Assembly (NCBI RefSeq): GCF_014645835.1
Contig: NZ_BMMM01000003.1
Span: 124,001 to 188,000 of the forward strand
Length of the DNA stretch: 64,000 nucleotides
Direction: 5' to 3'
Source: Streptomyces albiflavescens
GTDB taxonomy: Bacteria; Actinomycetota; Actinomycetes; Streptomycetales; Streptomycetaceae
This document shows, in pieces, positions 35,196-42,027 of the stretch. Position numbers and translations under genes: made by a program. The stretch's first letter is position 1. The number at the start of each line of letters is the position of its first letter. Below the pieces are notes generated by a model that saw only the letters and a list, made by a program, of their open reading frames with translations, was not told the DNA's origin and made no database searches.

Positions 35196-36203
35196 TCAGT
35201 CGTCGGAGATGCCGGCGCCGCTGAGGGCCGGGACGGTGTTCTCCGGGCGGGCGAGGGAGCGGGCTCCGAAGCGGAACTGGTCGAGTTTGTCGACGATGGT
35301 CTGGCCGACCGGGGTGTGGCCCCAGATGCTGATGCCCTGGTGGGTGCTGGGCTCCCAGGTCGTCTCGTCGATGACGATGGGGTTCCAGCCCACCTCCCAC
35401 TCGAAGCCCGAGGGGGTGCGGGCGTAGTAGGACAGCTCCTTGTCGTTGGTGTGCCGGCCGACCGAGAGGGCCATGTCGAAGCCGAGTTCGTGCACCCGCT
35501 GGTAGCTCTGGGCGACGTCGTCGAGCGTGGCTGCCTGGATGTTGAGGTGCTGGACGCGGGTGCGGACGGGGTCGATGCGCAGGCCCTGGACGGCGGCGAT
35601 CGCGATGGAGTGGTGGCGTTCGTTGACGCGCAGGAAGCGGATCTTGAGTTTGACGCCGCTGATCGTCTCGTCGATGTAGTCCGTCAGCCGGGCATCGAAG
35701 ACCGTGTTGAAGTAGCCCCGGAGCTGGGTGGGTCTGGTCGAGGTGATCGCGATGTGGCCCATGCCGGAGTCGCCGGTGACGAAGCCGGAGGAGAGCATAC
35801 GGAGCGGCTCCGCCGACTTCACCGGGGTGGTGTAGATCTCCTGGGTGATGCCCTTGGGGCCGGGGAAGCGCAGGAGGCGCTCGACGCCTCGCAGCGCGGC
35901 CTCCTCGGCGCTGCCGTGGATGACCGGGACGCCGTGGGCGCGTATGCGGGCCTCGATCTGTTCGAAGCCGGCGTGGTCGTCGATGTGCCAGCCGGTGGCC
36001 ACGACGTCCTCGGCCGGGCCGCGCTGGATCAGGAAGCGGCATTCCTGGTCGTCGAGGCGGAAGCGCATCAGGTCGCGGGACAGGTCGTCGTGGTGCATGC
36101 CGATGGCGTCGGTGCCGAAACGTCGCCAGTCGGTGAAGCGATCGGTCTCGATGACGATGTATCCGAGGTGCACCGAGCCGAAGACGGAAGCAGTGGTGTT
36201 CAT
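35196..36203 (-). CDS. Type I extradiol dioxygenase (VOC fold)
   Basis: A 335-residue two-domain vicinal-oxygen-chelate dioxygenase. The iron ligands are recognisable: His in SGMGHIAITSTRP, His in NERHHSIAIAAV and Glu in SGFEWEVGWNPIVI, the BphC-like pattern. It would cleave a catechol ring next to the hydroxyls (meta cleavage). In E. coli the corresponding step for 2,3-dihydroxyphenylpropionate uses a type III enzyme, MhpB; here a type I enzyme occupies that place, as in some actinobacterial hydroxyphenylpropionate clusters. ATG 36203 overlaps the hydrolase stop by 4 nt (ATGA), so the two are coupled. Confidence 0.88.
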   Translation of the reverse strand: MNTTASVFGSVHLGYIVIETDRFTDWRRFGTDAIGMHHDDLSRDLMRFRLDDQECRFLIQRGPAEDVVATGWHIDDHAGFEQIEARIRAHGVPVIHGSAEEAALRGVERLLRFPGPKGITQEIYTTPVKSAEPLRMLSSGFVTGDSGMGHIAITSTRPTQLRGYFNTVFDARLTDYIDETISGVKLKIRFLRVNERHHSIAIAAVQGLRIDPVRTRVQHLNIQAATLDDVAQSYQRVHELGFDMALSVGRHTNDKELSYYARTPSGFEWEVGWNPIVIDETTWEPSTHQGISIWGHTPVGQTIVDKLDQFRFGARSLARPENTVPALSGAGISDD

Positions 36204-37072
36204 CGACGGCCCGCCAGGAAGTCGGCACACAGCCGGTTGAACAGCTCGGCGCGTTCGAACTGCACCCAGTGGCCGGTGTTGGCGACCTCGTACAGATCGC
36301 AGTTGGGCATGCGCTCGGCCAGCATGCGCCCGCCGGACGGCCGGTTGACCTTGTCGGCCGCGCCCCACAGCACCAGCGTCGGCACGGGCAGCCGGGACAG
36401 GCGCGCATCGCGGGTGAAGTCCATCTTCCACAGGGTGCGCAGGGCGTCCCGGCCGGACGGGCGGCGCAGCGGCGGAGCCGCGACGACCTCGGGGTCGATG
36501 CTGTCCCGGTAGCGCGCGTCGATGACGCTGTCCGGCACGTCCGCGGCGTTGAAGACGAGGTAGTTGCGGATGAACTTCTCCAGCTTCAGCCGCGAAGGTC
36601 CGTCCCCGGAGTAGTAGTTGAGCAGACTGTTGAGACCCGGTGTGGGCAGGGCGCGGGTGGTACCGATGCCGCCGGGTCCCATCAGCACCATGCGGTCGAC
36701 CCGGTCGGGGGTGTCCAGGGCGAGGCGCAGCGCGCAGGCACCGCCGTAGGAATTGCCGACCAAGTGGGCCTTGTCCAGGCCCAGTCGGTCGAGCAGGCCA
36801 CGGATACCGTCGGCGAGGTAGCCGAAGGGGTCGGCGCCGTCCATGCCCTTGGCGCTGCGGCCGTAGCCGGGCAGGTCGGGGACGATGACCCGGTATTCCT
36901 TCGCCAACTCGCCGATGTTGCGGGCGTAGTTGGAGACGCCGGAGGCACCGGGGCCGCCCCCGTGCAGGAGCAGAACGGGCGGACCGTCGCCGGTTTCGGC
37001 AACGAAGATCTTCTTGCCGTCCACGTCGAGCAGCGACTCCTGCATCGACGGCAGTTCGGTCTGCGTGGTCAT
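36200..37072 (-). CDS. mhpC: Alpha/beta hydrolase for meta-cleavage product (MhpC-like)
   Basis: A 290-residue C-C bond hydrolase: oxyanion segment LLHGGGPGASGVSNYARNI, nucleophile elbow LVGNSYGGACALRLAL, Asp in LVLWGAADKVNRPS and His in VANTGHWVQFERAELF. The HGGGPGA plus GNSxGG pattern matches MhpC/BphD enzymes that split the ring-fission product. ATG 37072 (MTTQTELP) follows GAGGAC by about 5 nt. It lies 8 bp after the hydroxylase gene and overlaps the dioxygenase gene. Confidence 0.92.
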   Translation of the reverse strand: MTTQTELPSMQESLLDVDGKKIFVAETGDGPPVLLLHGGGPGASGVSNYARNIGELAKEYRVIVPDLPGYGRSAKGMDGADPFGYLADGIRGLLDRLGLDKAHLVGNSYGGACALRLALDTPDRVDRMVLMGPGGIGTTRALPTPGLNSLLNYYSGDGPSRLKLEKFIRNYLVFNAADVPDSVIDARYRDSIDPEVVAAPPLRRPSGRDALRTLWKMDFTRDARLSRLPVPTLVLWGAADKVNRPSGGRMLAERMPNCDLYEVANTGHWVQFERAELFNRLCADFLAGRR

Positions 37073-37080
37073 GATCGTCC

Positions 37081-38682
37081 TCACTGAGCTGAGTTGGTGG
37101 CCGGTCGCGAAGTGGGCGCGAACCCGGCCGGTGGTCCCGGGAGTTGGGCACCCGCGGGCGCCGCGGCGTAGACATAGGCGTCGGGGCGCACGGCGAGGGT
37201 GGTCACGCGATGCTCGGCCAGCCAGGGCAGCAGCACGCCGTCACGGTCGACGACCGTGCCCTCGGCCGGGCGGCATCCGGCAGGCGTCATGGTCAGCGAG
37301 GGGACGCCGGAGCGGTCCCACTCGGGCTGGGGCACGGGCAGTCCACTGTGCAGGAGCAGCCAGCGGCCGCCCAGTACGTCGTCCAGGCGGACGCGGTCGC
37401 CGTCGGGCCCCGTCACCCAGGGCTGGGGGATCTGGTGTCCGGTGGCCCTGGTGCGCGGGCCGGCCTGCAGGCCGTCGGCGTAGTGGGCGACGGGGATCCA
37501 GTTCGCGTCCTGCATCCAGTTGGCGAAACCCGGCACCCGGCTCAGGACGGGAAGCACGGAGTCACGGACGCCGGTGACCGAGCGGCGCCGTTCGGTGATG
37601 ATCCGGCCGACGAACACCGCCCGCCTGGTCACCTCCTTGACATGCGGCTTGCGCTCGGCCTCGTAGCTGTCGAGCACCGCCTCGGGCAGCTCGCCGCGCA
37701 GCACCGCATCCAGCTTCCAGCACAGGTTGGCGACATCACGCACCCCGGCGGCCATGCCCTGTCCGATCCACGGCGGCATGGCGTGGGCGGCGTCACCCGC
37801 GAGGAAGACCCGCCCCACCCGGAAGCGGGCGGCGAAGCGGACGTGGTGGCTGTACACGGTGGCCCGCAGGATTTTGATGCTGTCCCGACTGATCCCGTAC
37901 CGGGACACCATCGCGTAGATCGCGTCATCGGTGGTCAGGTGCTTCTCGTCGTCCCCGGGCAGGACCGGGAACTCCCAGCGGTGGTGGCCGAGCGGCGTCG
38001 GACAGTCGACCGCGGGCCGCGCCGGGTCGCAGCGGAAGCGCAGCCGGTCGTGATCCGGCCAGGGCTTGAGCATCTCGGTGTCGACGACCACCCAGCGGTC
38101 CTCGTACGTCCGGCCCTCGTAGCCGACGTTCAGCTGGGCGCGGGTGAGGCTGGAGCCGCCATCGGCCGCGATCACGTACGAGGCGCGCAGGCGTCGTACG
38201 GAGTCGTCGGCGGTGGAGAGCACCGTCAGTTCCACGCCCTCGCCGTCTTGAACCACGCGCAAGCACTCATGGCGCAGGAGCACCTCGACGTTCGGATGGC
38301 GATCGACGCCGTCGCGCAGGACCTGCTCCAGGGCAGGCTGGTAGATGAACATCTGCGGCGGATGGCCGTGACCGCGCGGGGTGGGGTGAGCGCTGAGGAA
38401 GGTGCGGCCACGGGCGTCGACGAAGTCGAGGGCCCGCTCGGCCAGCATGTCCTGCTTCAGCCGGTCCGCCAGGCCGATGCGCTGCCAGATCCTTACGACC
38501 TCCTCGTCGGTGGAGATGGCACGCGCGCGCGAGAAGACCTCGGCGTCGCGCTCCAGCACGACGACCTTGAGCCCCATCCCTCCCAGCAGGTTCGCGGCAG
38601 TGACCCCTGTGGGGCCGTAGCCGATCACCGCCACGTCATACGCACTGTCCTCGGCTCTGCCCTTGGCGCTGATCTCGCCCAC
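37081..38682 (-). CDS. mhpA: FAD-dependent 3-(3-hydroxyphenyl)propionate hydroxylase-like monooxygenase
   Basis: A 533-residue aromatic monooxygenase of the MhpA/PheA family. It has the FAD loop VAVIGYGPTGVTAANLLGGM, YVIAADGGSSLTRAQL and the GD motif VFLAGDAAHAMPPWIGQGM, followed by a C-terminal thioredoxin-like domain. MhpA-type enzymes add an ortho hydroxyl to hydroxyphenylpropionates, giving the catechol for the dioxygenase encoded two genes downstream. It is the first gene of the operon, preceded by a clear promoter and a TetR-type dyad. The exact phenol accepted is inferred from the neighbours. Confidence 0.85.
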   Translation of the reverse strand: MGEISAKGRAEDSAYDVAVIGYGPTGVTAANLLGGMGLKVVVLERDAEVFSRARAISTDEEVVRIWQRIGLADRLKQDMLAERALDFVDARGRTFLSAHPTPRGHGHPPQMFIYQPALEQVLRDGVDRHPNVEVLLRHECLRVVQDGEGVELTVLSTADDSVRRLRASYVIAADGGSSLTRAQLNVGYEGRTYEDRWVVVDTEMLKPWPDHDRLRFRCDPARPAVDCPTPLGHHRWEFPVLPGDDEKHLTTDDAIYAMVSRYGISRDSIKILRATVYSHHVRFAARFRVGRVFLAGDAAHAMPPWIGQGMAAGVRDVANLCWKLDAVLRGELPEAVLDSYEAERKPHVKEVTRRAVFVGRIITERRRSVTGVRDSVLPVLSRVPGFANWMQDANWIPVAHYADGLQAGPRTRATGHQIPQPWVTGPDGDRVRLDDVLGGRWLLLHSGLPVPQPEWDRSGVPSLTMTPAGCRPAEGTVVDRDGVLLPWLAEHRVTTLAVRPDAYVYAAAPAGAQLPGPPAGFAPTSRPATNSAQ

Positions 38683-38724
38683 CAGGCCACCTCACTGTCG
38701 TCCCTGTTGCGTTACGGCTCTTGC

Positions 38725-38758
38725 TGTAGCGTTCACTCCAATTGGAATGGCTGCTACA
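38725..38758. promoter_or_regulatory. 34-bp TetR-type operator dyad
   Basis: CAYTCCAATTGGARTG (38734-38749, one mismatch pair) is nested in outer repeats TGTAGC (38725-38730) and GCTACA (38753-38758) with exactly the same centre. It lies between mhpA and the divergent TetR gene and overlaps the mhpA -10. Confidence 0.75.
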
Positions 38759-38784
38759 TTAAAGACGGTGTACGAAGGGGTCAA
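38756..38784 (-). promoter_or_regulatory. Promoter of the mhpA-like operon
   Basis: On the minus strand TTGACC (38779-38784), a 17-bp spacer and TAATGT (38756-38761) form a good sigma-70-type promoter; the -10 runs into the TetR dyad, so repression by occlusion is expected. Confidence 0.7.
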
Positions 38785-38814
38785 GTGCCGGCGACGCGAG
38801 AAAGGGCACATCCG

Positions 38815-39447
38815 ATGACCAGGCCGCAGACGACACGCAAGAAGCGTGCGAACGGGGTGGAGTCGCGGCAGCGCATCCTCGACGCCACCGTCGAGATCGC
38901 GGGCGAGCGCGGGTACGAGGGCACGTCCATCGCGGCGGTCAGCGCCAAGTGCGGACTGCCCGCGAGCTCGATCTACTGGCACTTCAAGGACAAGGACGAC
39001 CTGATCGCCGCGGTCATCGAGCGCAGCTTCGAATCCTGGCTCGCTGCCGTGAAGCTGCCGGGCGAGGAGGCCGGTACACCGCTGGAGCGGGTCAGCACCA
39101 TGGCGGCGAACGTGGCCAAGTCACTGGTCGACGCACCGGACTTCCTGCGCCTCGGCCTCATGCTCGCCCTGGAGCGGCGGCCGGCCGAGCCCCGGGGCCG
39201 GACGGTGTTCCTGCAGGTCCGCGACATCGCCCGCCAGAAGATCGCCGAAGTGGTCGAAACCCTCTTCCCGGACCTGGACGAGGACGCCGTACAAGCCCTC
39301 ACCACCTACACCGTGGCCGGTGCCGACGGCCTGTTCATCCATCGCGAGATCTCCGGAGACGCCGTCGACCTGGTGGCCATGTTCGAGCTGCACGCACGCA
39401 TGGTCTTCGACGGGGCCACCCGCATGGCGGCGCGGAGCCCGGAGTGA
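38815..39447 (+). CDS. TetR-family regulator of the hydroxylase operon
   Basis: A 210-residue TetR regulator: a basic tail, then the helix-turn-helix SRQRILDATVEIAGERGYEG with SIAAVSAKCGLPASSIYWHF, followed by an all-helical ligand domain. It is divergent from the mhpA-like gene with a 34-bp dyad between, so it probably represses that operon and its own. ATG 38815 follows AAAGGG at 38801-38806. Its stop overlaps the next gene GTG by 4 nt (GTGA), placing a hydratase in the same transcript. Confidence 0.9.
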   Translation: MTRPQTTRKKRANGVESRQRILDATVEIAGERGYEGTSIAAVSAKCGLPASSIYWHFKDKDDLIAAVIERSFESWLAAVKLPGEEAGTPLERVSTMAANVAKSLVDAPDFLRLGLMLALERRPAEPRGRTVFLQVRDIARQKIAEVVETLFPDLDEDAVQALTTYTVAGADGLFIHREISGDAVDLVAMFELHARMVFDGATRMAARSPE

Positions 39448-40232
39448 CCCTGACGGCCGGACAACGGGCGGAGGCCGCCGCGCTGTTGCGCCGCGCCGAG
39501 CACCACGTGGCACCGATCGAGCCGCTGTCGGCCCAGTTGCCCGGCCTGGACCTGGCTGACGCCTACGCCGTTCAGCGGGACAACATCGCCCGCCGTGTGA
39601 CCGACGGCGCTGCGGTCGTCGGCCACAAGGTCGGCCTCACCTCGGCCGCGATGCGGCAGCTCCTCGGCGTCACGGAGCCCGACTTCGGCCATCTGCTGGA
39701 CGACATGGTCCACCGGGACGGCACCCCGGTCTTCGCAGGCCACTACTGCGCCCCGCGCATCGAACCCGAGATCTGCTTCCGCCTCGCCCGGCCCCTGCGC
39801 GGCCCGGGCATCACCGTCGAGGACGTCCTCGCGGCGACCGAGGCCGTCGCCCCTGCCCTGGAGATCGTCGACAGCCGCATCCGCGACTGGAAGATCACTC
39901 CGGTCGACACGGTCGCCGACAACGCCAGCTCCGGGGGCCTGGTCTGCGGCCCCTGGACGCCGCTGGAACACGCTCCCTGCCTCGCTTCCGTCACGGCCGA
40001 CCTGCTCGTCGACGGTGAGCAGGTCGCATCCGGCAGCGGCTACGAAGTACTGGGACATCCGGCCGCCGCCGTCGCCTGGCTGGCCAACACCCTCGCCGAC
40101 TTCGACACCGCCCTCGATCCCGGACACCTCGTCCTGCCCGGCGCCCTGACCACCGCCCCCTTCGTCCGCGCCGGCCAGCAGATCGAGGCACGCTTCAGCA
40201 CCCTGGGCCCGGTGGCGGTGACGTTCGTCTGA
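39444..40232 (+). CDS. 2-keto-4-pentenoate hydratase/4-oxalocrotonate decarboxylase family protein
   Basis: A 262-residue paralogue of the hydratase at 32197: [54 protein letters not shown] and VADNASSG are conserved. The family includes hydratases and 4-oxalocrotonate decarboxylases, which need other partners; no tautomerase or semialdehyde dehydrogenase is seen nearby. It is coupled to the TetR gene and therefore likely expressed with the hydroxylase genes. Having two such enzymes suggests either two substrates or a hydrolytic and an oxidative branch. Confidence 0.85.
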   Translation: MTLTAGQRAEAAALLRRAEHHVAPIEPLSAQLPGLDLADAYAVQRDNIARRVTDGAAVVGHKVGLTSAAMRQLLGVTEPDFGHLLDDMVHRDGTPVFAGHYCAPRIEPEICFRLARPLRGPGITVEDVLAATEAVAPALEIVDSRIRDWKITPVDTVADNASSGGLVCGPWTPLEHAPCLASVTADLLVDGEQVASGSGYEVLGHPAAAVAWLANTLADFDTALDPGHLVLPGALTTAPFVRAGQQIEARFSTLGPVAVTFV

Positions 40233-40328
40233 CCCGCCTTCCGATCCGTCCGGGGACAACCGGCGCACGTCCGACGCACTGACGTGACCACGTGAGGAAC
40301 TCGGCTGTCCGCCCGCGGTGTTGTCCGA

Positions 40329-41270
40329 TCAGGCTGCCGCGAGCCGGGGGAAGAGGACCTCGGCGCTGCCGCGGTTGATCGCGTCGAGTTGGCCGGGCTC
40401 GAAGCCCTCGTAGCCGTCCAGCATGGAGTCGAGGAGACCGCCGTGCTCCTCCGGGGCGAAGGGGAAGTCGCTGCCGTAGAGGATGTGCCCGGGGGCGGCG
40501 AAAGCGAGGAGGGAGGGCAGGGCGGACGGCGTGGAGGACAGCGCGGTGTCGAAGTAGAAGCGCTGCAGGTCGGTCAGGATGCCGATGGGCGTGGTGCCGG
40601 GGTTGAATTGGGCGCCGCCCGTGAATCGCCAGGCAGCGTAGGGCAGGAATCCGCCGGCGTGGGAGAGGATCACCTTCATCCGGGTGTGACGACTCATCAC
40701 GCCGTTGAGCGTCATGTGCACCGCGGTGCGGGTGGTGTCGAAGGGGAAGTCCAGCAGGGGGCTGGGCATGCCCTCCAGCATGGGCATCGGCGGCGCGTCG
40801 GGATGGATGAAAACCACCGCGGCGCGGGCGTCGAGCTCGGCCCAGAGCGGCTCGAACTCCTTGTCGCCGAGGTAGCGGCCGCGGACGTTGGACATCAACA
40901 CCACGCCGTCGGCGTGCAGTTCGTCCAGCGCGTAGGCGGCCTCGGAGAGGGCGCCGTCGACGTCCGGCAGCGGCAGGCCGGCGAAGAACCCGAAGCGGTC
41001 CGGCCGGTCCTTGGCCAGCTCCGCGCTGTACTCGTTGACGCCACGGGCGACCGCGCGGGCCTCGGAGTCGTCGCCGAAGTGGGTGCCAGGTGAACTGATC
41101 GAGAGGATGCCGGTGGCGATCGACCGGCGATCCATCATCGCGATCGCGCTCCTGGCGTCCCAGGCGGGTGTGGGCCAGCCGGCGGCCGTCGCCCCATGAC
41201 GGTCCATCACTTCCCGGTAGGCCGGCGGGATGAGGTGCTGGTGGACATCGACGCGGTACGGAGAGGGCAC
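40329..41270 (-). CDS. Amidohydrolase, ACMSD-like decarboxylase family
   Basis: A 313-residue metal-dependent TIM-barrel protein of the amidohydrolase-2 family. The N-terminal metal motif is YRVDVHQHLIPPAYREVM; further metal-ligand positions are KVILSHAGGFLPYAAWR and the Asp of ILYGSDFPFAPEEH. Relatives include aminocarboxymuconate semialdehyde decarboxylase and gamma-resorcylate decarboxylase, non-oxidative decarboxylases of aromatic or ring-cleaved acids. The GTG start at 41270 follows GCGAGGGA. It is divergent from a MarR gene and next to the aromatic operons, so decarboxylation of an aromatic acid entering the pathway is plausible. Confidence 0.8.
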   Translation of the reverse strand: MPSPYRVDVHQHLIPPAYREVMDRHGATAAGWPTPAWDARSAIAMMDRRSIATGILSISSPGTHFGDDSEARAVARGVNEYSAELAKDRPDRFGFFAGLPLPDVDGALSEAAYALDELHADGVVLMSNVRGRYLGDKEFEPLWAELDARAAVVFIHPDAPPMPMLEGMPSPLLDFPFDTTRTAVHMTLNGVMSRHTRMKVILSHAGGFLPYAAWRFTGGAQFNPGTTPIGILTDLQRFYFDTALSSTPSALPSLLAFAAPGHILYGSDFPFAPEEHGGLLDSMLDGYEGFEPGQLDAINRGSAEVLFPRLAAA

Positions 41271-41282
41271 GTTCCCTCGCTT

Positions 41283-41295
41283 CCTAATATTTAGG
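41283..41295. promoter_or_regulatory. MarR-type operator CCTAA-TAT-TTAGG
   Basis: Perfect 5-bp arms in an AT-rich patch between the amidohydrolase and the divergent MarR gene, 12 bp from the former start. The minus-strand reading TAAATA may be the amidohydrolase -10, so MarR binding would block it. Confidence 0.55.
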
Positions 41296-41327
41296 GAGCT
41301 AATGATTGCTCTGGTAAGTTACCACCC

Positions 41328-41843
41328 ATGGGCAACAGCGGCAATGTCGAGCACATGACGAAGGACGGCGACGTCGACGGTGAGGAGATCGCGCAAGCGG
41401 CCGACGCGCTCTTCGTCGCCATGCGGCGGGCCCGTTCGACGGGTGCCGAGCACTTCGGCGGACTCTCCCTGGCCCAGGTCGCACTTCTCGAACCACTGGC
41501 CGCGGAGACGGACATCCCGGTGGGCCGACTGGCGAGCAGCGCGGATGTCAGCGTCCCCACCGCCACCCGCATGCTGCAGCAGCTGGAGACGAAGGGCATC
41601 GTGGTGCGCCGCCGGTCCCCCGAGGACGAACGGCGAGTCCTGGTCAGCCTCACCGACGAGGGAGCCGAGCGGCTCGCCCTGCTCCGGTCCCGGTTGCGGG
41701 AGCGACAGACCCGCGCCTACGAAGCGTTCACGCCGACCGAGCGCGTCCAGCTCGTCACGCTCTTGCACCGTCTCACCGAACTCGTCTCCGATTCCGGCAC
41801 CGGTGCCGGAACCGGTTCCGGCACCGGTTCTGGCTCCGCCTGA
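41328..41843 (+). CDS. MarR-family regulator
   Basis: A 171-residue winged-helix regulator: SLAQVALLEPLAAETDIPVG, recognition helix SVPTATRMLQQLETKGIVVR and the beta-wing RRRSPEDERRVLVSLTDEG. MarR dimers often respond to phenolic compounds and repress divergent genes, here the amidohydrolase. The C-terminus is an unusual low-complexity tail of alternating GT/GS units from a GGCACCGGTTCC-type repeat. ATG 41328 follows shortly after the dyad; MTKDGD at 41355 is an alternative. Confidence 0.85.
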   Translation: MGNSGNVEHMTKDGDVDGEEIAQAADALFVAMRRARSTGAEHFGGLSLAQVALLEPLAAETDIPVGRLASSADVSVPTATRMLQQLETKGIVVRRRSPEDERRVLVSLTDEGAERLALLRSRLRERQTRAYEAFTPTERVQLVTLLHRLTELVSDSGTGAGTGSGTGSGSA

Positions 41844-42027
41844 TCCGGCCCCGCCGCCGCATCCGTCGGGGACCGATCCGCGACGCCGCGGAGTTCGCCC
41901 TGAAGGCTCGCTGCGGGTCGACGCCTCGACGATCGGGCTCGGTCCCGGGCGAGTGGGCTGCTCAGTGGTCGACCGCGGCTTGCGCGGCTGCTGTCGACAC
42001 GAGGTCCTCGACCGCGGCCACCTGGAG

